This document shows, piece by piece, positions 9,621 to 18,474 of a stretch of 64,000 nt of DNA. A program made the position numbers and the translations under genes. Source of the stretch: an uncultured Acidobacteriaceae bacterium. Its GTDB lineage: Bacteria > Acidobacteriota > Terriglobia > Terriglobales > Acidobacteriaceae. The stretch spans positions 124,001 through 188,000 of the forward strand of contig CALFMO010000028.1 in the NCBI GenBank assembly GCA_937879855.1, read 5' to 3'. Within the stretch, counting starts at the first letter, position 1, and each line of letters starts with the position of its first letter. The notes below the pieces were generated by a model. That model made no database searches. It saw only the letters and a list, made by a program, of their open reading frames with translations, and was not told the DNA's origin.

Positions 9621-10234
9621 GCCGATTTGGCGACCGAAGGCCTTACCACGTTTCCCGTCGCCATCAGATCGATATCTACCGAATCGTTGACTCGCAGAAA
9701 GAGCGTGCTGGGATTTTTCATTCCCCACTTCTGATAAGGAACCGTGAAGTGGACGGTCGCCGTCCAGTGGTCGGCGGACATTTCCACTTCGGCCGGCACA
9801 GTGATTTCGCGGTCCACTCCGTGAATATTGAACATACCGTGAACTTTGACCGACGACTTTCCCTGACTCGCAACCGCGCCCTCGACCCGGTCCGGACGAA
9901 AACCAATTTCAGGATAGCGGTCGCTTTCGAGGATTTCCTTATGCATTTTGTGGTCGCGCGCGCCGCTGCCGCTCTCGCCGCTCCTCGCATCCACCACGAT
10001 CTCGCCGGATATTTTTCCCGAGCCCGGCTCGAAATCCAATGATCCGCGTTTCAAATGAAACGTTCCATGTACGGTGTGAAGTACATCGCCCAGGGTGAAT
10101 TTGACAGACGTTTGGGCAGGATCCAGCTGGAACGCCGTCTCCTGCGCCACGCCTGCGACCGCGAGGGCGATCAGCACACTTGAAACGGCCAAACCAAATT
10201 TGCAGCAGCTAAAAGTATTGCGGTTACGGTTCAT
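9614..10234 (-). CDS. YceI family periplasmic protein
   Basis: A 206-aa protein with an N-terminal signal peptide (GLAVSSVLIALAVAGVAQ). It has the YceI lipocalin-like barrel signature: FQLDPAQTSVKFTLGDVLHTVHG near the start, then DHKMHKEILESDRYPEI and the C-terminal VDIDLMATG. YceI proteins bind long isoprenoid or fatty chains in the periplasm. It is 3 bp downstream of the FAD oxidoreductase stop, so it may be last in that operon, where an isoprenoid or alkyl-lipid carrier would fit; that link is inference. Confidence 0.88.
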   Translation of the reverse strand: MNRNRNTFSCCKFGLAVSSVLIALAVAGVAQETAFQLDPAQTSVKFTLGDVLHTVHGTFHLKRGSLDFEPGSGKISGEIVVDARSGESGSGARDHKMHKEILESDRYPEIGFRPDRVEGAVASQGKSSVKVHGMFNIHGVDREITVPAEVEMSADHWTATVHFTVPYQKWGMKNPSTLFLRVNDSVDIDLMATGNVVRPSVAKSAQ

Positions 10235-10237
10235 GAC

Positions 10238-11347
10238 CTATGCAGTTAGCAGCCCCCATCCCAGGGTCAGGCCGTCCAATGCGAGATGCAACGGCGACAA
10301 CACTCCCACATGCAAGCGGAGTAATCGGCGGAAAACATCCGGCCGTTTCTGAAGGGCCTGGAGCGTGCGACGCTGCAGGCGGGGGCGTCCATCGAGTGTG
10401 AGCATCAGCCGGGCCATCAGGAAAGGCCGCAGGGCAAGACGACGATGCTCGAGCTCATAACGAGCTAAGTCTTCCTTCCGCAAGCAATCCGCCAGCACCA
10501 TCGCCTGGCTGAACGCCAGGCAGAGTCCTTCACCAGTGATGGCGTCGACTGTGCCCGACGCATCTCCGATAAGCGCAGCGTTTCTGCGGCTCACCCGCTT
10601 CAACTTGAGCGTGGCAGTCAGTGCGCCTCTTTCGGCCGAAGAGACATCCGCGCCGCCCAGCCGGCACTTCAACTCGGGAAATTTCTGCAGAGCTTCGGTC
10701 AAACGCAATTTAGGATCCCGCGAAATCAGCGCCAAGCAGACCTCATCCTCGGCAACTGGGGTCACATAGATTTGACTATGCCGGCCCCAATACAGTTCCA
10801 TGCGGTCAGTCCACGGCGCTACGCGATAGTGTTGGCGAAAGGCGTAGCGGAAATCCCTTTTTCGAAAAGCGTCCAGCCCGCACCACCGGCGTACTCGCGA
10901 GTTTCCGCCATCGGCGCCGATGATCCAGCGAGCCTTCACCGTGCGGCCTCCCAAGTGAACCCCATCCGATGAGATACACGTCACAGGCGTCTGCCACAGA
11001 AAGTCGACGCCCAGAGTGGCGGCGCGTTGAGCGATCAGCCGGTGCAATACGGTCCGGCGCACGCCGATTCCACTCAACCGATTGGGGAATGCAGCATCCA
11101 CAGCGAGTCCTGCGCTTAGAAAACGAATGCCGCCGAAGGGATACGAGTCCTCCGCACCGACGGAAACCCCGAGTTTTTCGAGAGCGGCCAGGCCATCGGG
11201 CATCAGACCTTCGCCGCAGGGCTTGTCAATCGGCATCTGCGCGCCATCGGCAACCAGGACGCGGAAGCCCTGCTGCCGAGCCGCAATCGCAGCCGCCAAT
11301 CCGGCAGGCCCACCGCCAATCACAAATACATCAGTCGAATTCAGCAA
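10238..11347 (-). CDS. FAD-dependent oxidoreductase (geranylgeranyl reductase / monooxygenase-like)
   Basis: A flavoprotein of about 369 aa. The N-terminal Rossmann motif DVFVIGGGPAGLAAA binds FAD. A second flavin motif, GDASGTVDAITGEGL, is typical of the p-hydroxybenzoate hydroxylase/geranylgeranyl reductase fold. The start is uncertain. TTG at 11347 has GAGG about 8 nt upstream and leaves 10 bp after the PKS stop; a GTG at 11416 would overlap the PKS by 59 bp and add residues lacking family character. It lies directly downstream of the type III PKS, so it probably oxidises or reduces the PKS product. Confidence 0.8.
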   Translation of the reverse strand: MLNSTDVFVIGGGPAGLAAAIAARQQGFRVLVADGAQMPIDKPCGEGLMPDGLAALEKLGVSVGAEDSYPFGGIRFLSAGLAVDAAFPNRLSGIGVRRTVLHRLIAQRAATLGVDFLWQTPVTCISSDGVHLGGRTVKARWIIGADGGNSRVRRWCGLDAFRKRDFRYAFRQHYRVAPWTDRMELYWGRHSQIYVTPVAEDEVCLALISRDPKLRLTEALQKFPELKCRLGGADVSSAERGALTATLKLKRVSRRNAALIGDASGTVDAITGEGLCLAFSQAMVLADCLRKEDLARYELEHRRLALRPFLMARLMLTLDGRPRLQRRTLQALQKRPDVFRRLLRLHVGVLSPLHLALDGLTLGWGLLTA

Positions 11348-11357
11348 CCGCGAGACC

Positions 11358-12407
11358 TCACCACTGTAGAAGTACAAGTTCAGAACAAAATCCTGGACCC
11401 ATGGCCGCCAGCACACCTAGTGTGCCTGGCTCTGGACGCCGGTTCTTTATGACATCTTCCAGAACGACCAGGACTGACGCGGAAGAAAGGTTCCCCACTT
11501 TTCGCAAGCAATCCCACGAAGCATCGAGTTGGCCGTTATGCAAATCGAGCGCCGCCGCGGTTGCCTCCAGCACTTTCGGCCCACCGGTGTGCAGTACCCA
11601 GCTGCCGATGTCGTTGCGCTTGTGTCCATGATCGGCAAGGAATGCGTCCACGTCATGCCCCAGGTGCTCGCGAATCAACACGGGCACTTCCGGCGAGAGC
11701 GTAATGCGAAAGCCTTTCTCGGATACTTTCCATCCCATCATCTGTTCGGTATCGGGATAGAAGACTGACCGAGTCGCAACAATTTCGGGTCCGCGGGCAT
11801 TGATATCGTCTCCTGTGACGATGACAGCAGCCGAACCGTCCGCAAATAGTCCCGAGGAAATCAGATTCGCGACTGTCAGGTCATCGCGTTGAATGGTCAA
11901 GGAGCAGAGCTCCACGGACACGAGCGCGGCTGCTTGCGAGGGATAGGCGCGCACATAATCCGCCGCGCGCGCAATTCCTGCCGCTCCCGCAACGCACCCC
12001 AATCCAAAAATCGGCAGACGCCGGATAGTTGCTGGAAGCCCCATGCGGTTGATCAGTAGAGCATCGATCGATGGACTCGAGATGCCAGTGACCGACGTAA
12101 AGAAAAGGGCACCCAGGTCGCTCGGCGTCAGCCCAGCATGATGCAAGGCGCGGCACAGCGCCTGCTCTCCCAGTTCCTGGGCAACTTCAATCCACACGTC
12201 ATTGGCCTGGCCCCAGGTCGTCATGTCGTAGTACTTTTCCGGAGGCATGGCGAGATGACGGCCCTCCACCGCCACATTGCGGTGCAATCGCTCCAGCATC
12301 GCGGGATTTTTCAGCTGGTCACCCCAATATTCCTGGAGCTTTTGCAAAAGAACTTTTTGAGGGTAGTAATGCTTGGGGAACGCGCTCGCGGCGCTGGCGA
12401 TCTTCAT
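11358..12407 (-). CDS. type III polyketide synthase (chalcone/stilbene synthase family)
   Basis: A 349-aa condensing enzyme of normal family length. The expected triad is visible: Cys138 in FGLGCVAGAAG, His273 in WVLHTGGP and Asn306 in GNLSSAS. Type III PKSs act as homodimers on acyl-CoA starters with malonyl-CoA extenders, giving alkylresorcinols, alkylpyrones or similar phenolic lipids. The ATG at 12407 has AGGA 9 nt upstream; a GTG at 12431 is possible. The FAD enzyme follows 10 bp downstream, a pairing seen in phenolic-lipid and quinone-like pathways. The actual product cannot be read from the sequence. Confidence 0.9.
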   Translation of the reverse strand: MKIASAASAFPKHYYPQKVLLQKLQEYWGDQLKNPAMLERLHRNVAVEGRHLAMPPEKYYDMTTWGQANDVWIEVAQELGEQALCRALHHAGLTPSDLGALFFTSVTGISSPSIDALLINRMGLPATIRRLPIFGLGCVAGAAGIARAADYVRAYPSQAAALVSVELCSLTIQRDDLTVANLISSGLFADGSAAVIVTGDDINARGPEIVATRSVFYPDTEQMMGWKVSEKGFRITLSPEVPVLIREHLGHDVDAFLADHGHKRNDIGSWVLHTGGPKVLEATAAALDLHNGQLDASWDCLRKVGNLSSASVLVVLEDVIKNRRPEPGTLGVLAAMGPGFCSELVLLQW

Positions 12408-12642
12408 TGGTTTGGATCCTGGTCCCGGCACGGAGTCAGCGCCACCACCTGCCGGATATCGAAGCGTAATGAATTAGATGATCCGGCGCTGCTTGCGGTT
12501 GTACCGCGGACTGCGTGCCGTCGAGTGTATTGTCCTAAAACGACTGGGCCGAATTGTCATCCGCTTGTTAAAAAATGGCTACATCAAAACGGTTAAATCA
12601 AGACTATTCAACCGGCCGAATTGTGGACGCGGAGATTGAATT

Positions 12643-14013
12643 CTAGCTGCGAAAGGCGCGCCGCGCCAGTCCGAGCGCCTCAGACCAGAAAGCTCCAGGC
12701 GAGTGGGCGAGTTCGACAACGTCTCGAACTGCCCGCACGAACGCATCGAGTTGCGCATCTGTTACCACAAGGGGCGGAGCAACCTTCAGAACCATGAAGT
12801 TGTTTCCACAGATTTGCGTCAGAAATCCGGAATCGCGAAACAGCCGCATCACCACAATCTGGCCGAACATGGCCGGATGCACGGCCGCGAATGCCTGATA
12901 AGGGATGCCCAGCCGAAGCTGCCTCGGCGCCTGAAATTCAATGCCCATCAGCAATCCGGCTCCGCGGACTTCCTTCACCATTTCAAAGTCGCGGAGCGCC
13001 TCGCTCAAACGCGCCTGCAAATAGTTGCCTGCTTCGATCGAACGCTGACCCAGTTCTTCGTTCTCCAGAACGTCCAGCGTCGCGAGCGCTGCGCGCATCG
13101 CCAGACTATTCTCGCTGAACGTGGACGTATGTACGAACGCCCGCGGCAAAGACGAATACACCGAATTGCACACCGCATCGGACATCAGCACCGCGCCACA
13201 AGGCACCAAGCCACCGCTCATGGCCTTGGCCATGACGACCATATCCGGCTCGACTTCAAAGCGATGCGCCGCGAGGAAAGGTCCTGTGCGATACATTCCG
13301 GTCTGCACTTCATCCAGCACAAACAACGTGCCATAACGCCGGCACATCGACTCGGCGATCCGCAGGTAGTCGCGATGAGGAACGCAAACTCCCGCCTCTG
13401 ACTGAATAGGCTCGACGATGAACGCCGCGAACCGCTTGGTCTTCAGTTCGCGCTCCAGCGCTTCCAGGTCGCCGAACGGGATCGCGGCAGTGTCTGGCAA
13501 CAGTGGCCCGAAGCCTTCGCTCCAGAACTTGTCGCTCATCAGAGACAGCGCTCCGCAGGTGAGGCCGTGGAACGCGTGTTCAGCCGAGAGGATGCCGGCG
13601 CGCCGCGTATGCGCCCGCGCAAACTTGATGGCTGCCTCCACGCCCTCACTTCCAGAAGAGCAAAAGAACGCTCTTCTTAACCGGCCGCCGGCGCGCTCAC
13701 AGAGCTTCTCCGCCAGTTCCCCGGCAAGGCTTGCGACGTGAGTTTGAATCATTGCCGGACCCGACCGCTCGAGTTCAGCCTGTAGCGCCTGCACGACATC
13801 GGGATGATTGTGGCCGACGTTGTGAACACAGTACCCTGAGAGGAAGTCGAGAATGCGCCTTCCGTCTTCGGTGCAGAGTTCCACTCCCACGCAGCGTTCG
13901 TAGCGGACATTCATCTGCAGCAGGTCGAGAAGGCGCACCCACTCCCGGTTCACACGCTGGGCATAGCGCTCCGACGCGCGTGCGTCTTGCTCGATTTGGG
14001 GAGTCGTAGCCAT
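12643..14013 (-). CDS. class III (omega) PLP-dependent aminotransferase
   Basis: A 456-aa fold-type I aminotransferase. The PLP-binding Lys263 lies in VVMAKAMSGGLVP, with the ring-nitrogen Asp234 in LFVLDEVQTGM. The phosphate-binding loop appears as CSSGSEGVEAA. The length and the GxCxHNVGHxHP segment fit the ornithine/acetylornithine/putrescine aminotransferase group. The substrate is not clear; the gene is not next to arginine genes. It is transcribed in the same direction as the PKS, 235 bp upstream of it, so participation in that pathway is possible but unproven. Confidence 0.85.
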   Translation of the reverse strand: MATTPQIEQDARASERYAQRVNREWVRLLDLLQMNVRYERCVGVELCTEDGRRILDFLSGYCVHNVGHNHPDVVQALQAELERSGPAMIQTHVASLAGELAEKLCERAGGRLRRAFFCSSGSEGVEAAIKFARAHTRRAGILSAEHAFHGLTCGALSLMSDKFWSEGFGPLLPDTAAIPFGDLEALERELKTKRFAAFIVEPIQSEAGVCVPHRDYLRIAESMCRRYGTLFVLDEVQTGMYRTGPFLAAHRFEVEPDMVVMAKAMSGGLVPCGAVLMSDAVCNSVYSSLPRAFVHTSTFSENSLAMRAALATLDVLENEELGQRSIEAGNYLQARLSEALRDFEMVKEVRGAGLLMGIEFQAPRQLRLGIPYQAFAAVHPAMFGQIVVMRLFRDSGFLTQICGNNFMVLKVAPPLVVTDAQLDAFVRAVRDVVELAHSPGAFWSEALGLARRAFRS

Positions 14014-14032
14014 TAATCTCTGCCTGTAGCCA

Positions 14033-15103
14033 CTAGGGAGTTACCGCCAACGAAGTCGGACCGCCCGGAATGGAATAAGTGTTGACGGACGTGAGGGCGC
14101 CACTACTGGTGTTCAGATTGAAAGACTGAACCTTGGGAGTCGACTGATTTCCGACAAAAAGATATTTCCCTTGAGGATCGATGGCAAGCACACTTGGCTG
14201 GGGTCCGGTACCGAATGGCGAATTCGCCAGCAGTGTCAAAGCCCCGTTGGAACCAATCGAATACGCTGCCACATTCGATGCGCCCTGGTTGGCCACGTAC
14301 ATATATTTGGCAGTCTTGTCGATCAATAGCGCAAGCGGTCCTGCGAATTGCTGGCCAATCGGCGAATTGGGGAATTGAGTGAGCGATCCGTCAGAATTAA
14401 TTGTGTATTCAGAGATCGAATTGTCCAGTTTGTTGGCCACGTAGAGAAAGCCGCCGCCGGGAGCAATGACCATCCCGTAAGGACCGGCTCCCGTAAAAAA
14501 GGGCGAGCCTGAAACCACGCTGGGAATGCCTTGATTCAAACTGAATGCCTCGATGAATCCCGGGGACCCTGTTACCGTCACATATAGGAACGTGCCCGAA
14601 GGCGTCACTGCAATGTTGATCGGGCTCAATCCAGTGGGGAAAGGAGAACCGGCAACCTCGGTCAACGCGCCCGTACTGGAATTGATGGAAAATATTGAAA
14701 TGCTCGAGGAGCCGGAATTAGCGACGTAGAGGAAACTCCCCGCCGCGTCCATTGCAAGCACGGTGGGCGCAGTGCCGACCCTGGTGCGCGGTGTGACTTC
14801 ATTGAGGCCACCGCCGGGCGAGACCGTAAACAACGAGACGTCACCTGGGGAATCGCCGGTATTGGCCGCATACAAGAACTTTCTGGAAGGATGGATCACG
14901 ACGGACTGCACGGCTGCTCCCGCGGTAATTGGACTGCCCGCGAGTTGCGTAAGTATGCCGGAGTTGGGGTCTTCGCGGAAAACGACAATCTGATTCACTC
15001 CCGGAACAGCCGCGTATACAAAACGCCCGCTGGTAACGCCACAACTCAACCACAGGCCCGTGCTCGCGCAAACCAGAAACAGGGCCGCCGCTTTCTTTAG
15101 CAT
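14033..15103 (-). CDS. beta-propeller (YVTN/lactonase-like) lipoprotein
   Basis: A 356-aa protein with a lipoprotein signal (hydrophobic stretch ending LWLSCG; the Cys would be lipidated). The rest is a seven-fold-like repeat of about 45 residues with recurring motifs such as FLYVANSGSSSISIF, KYMYVANQGASNVAAY and SPFPTG. This matches the 6-phosphogluconolactonase/YVTN propeller family, abundant in Acidobacteria. No lactonase active-site claim can be made. AGGAG sits 7 nt before the ATG. It lies 19 bp upstream of the aminotransferase, probably in the same transcript. Confidence 0.85.
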   Translation of the reverse strand: MLKKAAALFLVCASTGLWLSCGVTSGRFVYAAVPGVNQIVVFREDPNSGILTQLAGSPITAGAAVQSVVIHPSRKFLYAANTGDSPGDVSLFTVSPGGGLNEVTPRTRVGTAPTVLAMDAAGSFLYVANSGSSSISIFSINSSTGALTEVAGSPFPTGLSPINIAVTPSGTFLYVTVTGSPGFIEAFSLNQGIPSVVSGSPFFTGAGPYGMVIAPGGGFLYVANKLDNSISEYTINSDGSLTQFPNSPIGQQFAGPLALLIDKTAKYMYVANQGASNVAAYSIGSNGALTLLANSPFGTGPQPSVLAIDPQGKYLFVGNQSTPKVQSFNLNTSSGALTSVNTYSIPGGPTSLAVTP

Positions 15104-15309
15104 CCTTGACTCCTGAGGAATTTGAAAACGAAAACTGGAAAATCGCTGGCTCCGGAAATATCCGGGGACGAATTGTGTTGCTCAAGCAGTATTTCCGTTA
15201 ACTCCTATCATACGGGACAAGTGGTGCTTTGCGCAGCAAGCAGGTCGGTTACGCGTTGCGATGCAGGATTTCTGCGGCCGGGTTGCACGAGGCTCGCCGT
15301 TAGAAGCAC

Positions 15310-18300
15310 TCAATGCGCGGGGCTCGGCCGTGGGCTGCCGGGTGGAGATGGCTGCGGCCGGACACTCTCCTCGCCGCCCCCCAAAGCCAATCTTAGGCGG
15401 TCCATGTACACGTAAACCACCGGGGTCGTGAACAGCGTCAGCATCTGGCTCACGATCAGGCCGCCCACAATCGTAATTCCTAACGGCCGGTGCAGTTCTG
15501 AACCAGTTCCCCTGCCCAACGCCAGCGGCAACCCGCCCAGCAGAGCAGCCATGGTCGTCATCATGATCGGGCGAAAACGCAGGATGCAAGCGTCGAAAAT
15601 CGCCTCCACGGGCGGTTTTCCCTGACTGCGTTCGACGTCGAGCGCCACGTCGATCATCATAATGGCGTTCTTTTTCACCAGACCAATCAGCAAAATGATC
15701 CCAATCATTCCAATTACATTGAGCTCGTTGTGCGTCAACAGCAGCGCCAGCAGCGCTCCGACGCCAGCTGAAGGTATCGTCGAAAGAATCGTAATGGGAT
15801 GAATGTAACTCTCGTAGAGCATCCCCAACACGATATAAACCGCCCCCACCGCAGTAATGATCAGGATCAGCATGTTGGAGCGAGCATCTTGGTAAGCGGC
15901 GGCCGTTCCCTGAAAGCTCGCAGAAATGGTTGGGGGAAAACCAATGGTGCGTTCGGCATCCTCGATTGCCTGGGTCGCTTCGCCCAGCGAGACTCCCGGC
16001 GCGAGGTTGAATGAGATCGTCACCGAGGGCACCTGGCCCTGGTGATTCACCGCCAAGGGAGTATTCGACGGCTCATAGTGAGTGAACGCGGCCAGCGGCA
16101 CGGGCGTTCCCGCAGTGGAGCGCAGGTAGATATTTTGCAACGCCTCCGGGGTTTGCTGAAATTGGGGCGCGACTTCCATGACCACGTGATACTGATTCAG
16201 CGGCCGGTACATGGTCGACACCTGACGCTGTCCAAACGCGTCATAAAGAGCGTTGTCCAACGTCTGCGGAGTGATTCCCAAGCGGCTGGCAGTATCGCGA
16301 TCGATGACCAACTTTGCCTGCAGTCCTTTATCCTGCTGGTCCGAATTCTGGTCGCGCAATTGCGGCAGCGATCTCAGCTTCTGCAACAAACGCGGCGCCC
16401 AGTTGTTAAGGTCTTCGAGATTTGCGCTCTGCAACGTGTACTGGTACTGCGCATTACCAAAACGCCCGCCGATGGTGAGGTCTTGCGCTGACTGTAAGAT
16501 CAGCGTGGCGCCCGGCACCACCGCCAGTTTTCCACGAAGACGGTTGATTACATCGTCCGCAGTTACCACCGGACAGCTCTGCCAAAAATGCTTCGGATGG
16601 CAAAGGTTGCGCTCCTCCAGCGTCTTCAGCATCACAAAGAAACGGCCCTGGTTCTGCGCCGTGTTTCCGCCCGCGAATCCGACCACCGAATCGACCGCCG
16701 GATCTTTCATCACGATGTCGACGTAGCGGTGCATCTTGTCGCTCATGGACTGAAACGAAATATCCTGCGCCGCCATCACCCCACCCATAATGCGGCCCGT
16801 GTCCTGCTGTGGGAAGAAGCCCGTGGGGACTTTGATGTACAGGAAGACGCTCAGGCACGCCACCAGGATGGTAACGATCAGTGTCACTGGCTGGTTCGCC
16901 AATACCCATTTCAGAGCGTGAGTATATCCCGCCAGAAGAGAATCGAAGACGCGCTCGCTAGCGCGGTAGAACAAGTTTCGCTTCTCGCTCTTGGGCGGGC
17001 GTAGAAACTTGGCGCACATCGTCGGCGTGGTCGTTAATGAAACGACCAGAGAAACGCCGATCGCGATGCTCAAAGTCACCGCGAATTCGCGGAACAGCCG
17101 GCCCACAATGCCGCCCATCATCAACAGCGGAATAAAAACTGCCACCAGCGATGTGCTCATCGAGACCACGGTAAATCCAATTTCAGACGCGCCCTTGAAG
17201 GCCGCCTGCACCGCGCCCATGCCATGTTCCACGTAGCGCGTTATGTTTTCCAGCACCACGATCGCGTCATCCACCACGAAGCCGGTCGAAATCGCCAATG
17301 CCATTAACGAAAGGTTGTCCAGGCTGTAACCCAGCAAGTACATCCCGCCAAAAGTGCCGACCAGTGAGAGGGGAACGGCAATGCTCGGAATGATGGTGGC
17401 CCGCACCGTGCGCAAAAACGCGAAGACTACGAGGATGACAAGAATAACGGAGATGATCAGCGTGGTTTCGATGTCCTTGACCGAAGCGCGCACCGTGACC
17501 GTGCGGTCCATCGCAATCGTCAAGTCGATCGCCGGAGAAATCGAGGACTGTAGAAATGGCATCAACGCCCGCACCCGGTCCACGGTCGCAATAATGTTCG
17601 CTCCCGGCTGCCGAAACACGATGATGAGGACGCCTGGCTTGCCATTCGCCAGTCCGATGTTGCGGCGGTCAGAAACGGAGTCGAGCACTTCGCCGACATC
17701 CCCTAGGCGCACCGCGGCCCCATTGTGATAGGCCACAATCAGAGGCCGGTATTGGTCCGCGGTGAAAAGTTGATCGGTACCTGAAAACGAGTACGAGTTC
17801 GTCCGGCCTGAAACCGAGCCCTTCGGCCGGTTTGCGTTGGCGGCGTTCAGCGCGTTACGAACCGTGTCAAGGCCAACTCCCAGCTTGTTCAGCAGGGTTG
17901 GATTTACTTCCGCGCGCACCGCCGGTTGCGCTGCTCCACCCACGAATACCTGGCCCACGCCGTCGACCTGCGCCAGTTTCTGCGCCAGGATAGAGTCGGC
18001 CGCATCGTACATTTGCGGCACCGTCATAGTGTCCGAGGTCAGCGCAAGAATGAGGATGGGCGCGTCCGCCGGGTTGGCTTTGCGGTAGCTTGGATTGCTG
18101 GGCAAGTTGGCGGGCAGTTGGCTACGGGCCGCGTTAATTGCCGCCTGGACATCGCGTGCGGCGGCATTGATGTCCCGGTTCAGATCAAATTGCAACGTGA
18201 TACTGGTTGAACCCAGTTGACTTGAAGAAGTCATCTGGTTCACGCCCGAGATGCGCCCGAACTGCCTTTCCAGCGGCGTTGCCACCGCCGACGCCATGGT

Positions 18301-18471
18301 CTGGGGATCTGCGCCCGGCAAACCTGCGCCCACGCCGATCACAGGAAAATCCACTCTCGGCAGCGAAGCTACCGGAAGGAAATTGAAGGCGAGAATTCCC
18401 GACAGCAGCAGAGCCGCCGCCAATAGCGACGTGCCAATCGGGCGTCGAATAAATGGAGCCGAAATACTCAT
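15310..18471 (-). CDS. RND multidrug efflux permease (MdtC/AcrB type), second copy
   Basis: A 1053-aa inner-membrane pump of the HAE1 family. The start is typical (FIRRPIGTSLLAAALLLSGILAF). The proton-relay acidic pair is in TM4 (STGFVVDDAIVVLENI), and the C-terminal half repeats the fold (GIILLIGLVKKNAIMMIDVAL). The Pro-rich tail is odd but short. It starts 3 bp after the stop of the upstream pump, so the two are co-transcribed. Paired pumps under one adaptor are the MdtABC arrangement, in which two different permeases form a heterotrimer. Substrates may include bile-salt-like or amphiphilic compounds; this is from family knowledge. Confidence 0.92.
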   Translation of the reverse strand: MSISAPFIRRPIGTSLLAAALLLSGILAFNFLPVASLPRVDFPVIGVGAGLPGADPQTMASAVATPLERQFGRISGVNQMTSSSQLGSTSITLQFDLNRDINAAARDVQAAINAARSQLPANLPSNPSYRKANPADAPILILALTSDTMTVPQMYDAADSILAQKLAQVDGVGQVFVGGAAQPAVRAEVNPTLLNKLGVGLDTVRNALNAANANRPKGSVSGRTNSYSFSGTDQLFTADQYRPLIVAYHNGAAVRLGDVGEVLDSVSDRRNIGLANGKPGVLIIVFRQPGANIIATVDRVRALMPFLQSSISPAIDLTIAMDRTVTVRASVKDIETTLIISVILVILVVFAFLRTVRATIIPSIAVPLSLVGTFGGMYLLGYSLDNLSLMALAISTGFVVDDAIVVLENITRYVEHGMGAVQAAFKGASEIGFTVVSMSTSLVAVFIPLLMMGGIVGRLFREFAVTLSIAIGVSLVVSLTTTPTMCAKFLRPPKSEKRNLFYRASERVFDSLLAGYTHALKWVLANQPVTLIVTILVACLSVFLYIKVPTGFFPQQDTGRIMGGVMAAQDISFQSMSDKMHRYVDIVMKDPAVDSVVGFAGGNTAQNQGRFFVMLKTLEERNLCHPKHFWQSCPVVTADDVINRLRGKLAVVPGATLILQSAQDLTIGGRFGNAQYQYTLQSANLEDLNNWAPRLLQKLRSLPQLRDQNSDQQDKGLQAKLVIDRDTASRLGITPQTLDNALYDAFGQRQVSTMYRPLNQYHVVMEVAPQFQQTPEALQNIYLRSTAGTPVPLAAFTHYEPSNTPLAVNHQGQVPSVTISFNLAPGVSLGEATQAIEDAERTIGFPPTISASFQGTAAAYQDARSNMLILIITAVGAVYIVLGMLYESYIHPITILSTIPSAGVGALLALLLTHNELNVIGMIGIILLIGLVKKNAIMMIDVALDVERSQGKPPVEAIFDACILRFRPIMMTTMAALLGGLPLALGRGTGSELHRPLGITIVGGLIVSQMLTLFTTPVVYVYMDRLRLALGGGEESVRPQPSPPGSPRPSPAH

Positions 18472-18474
18472 CTT

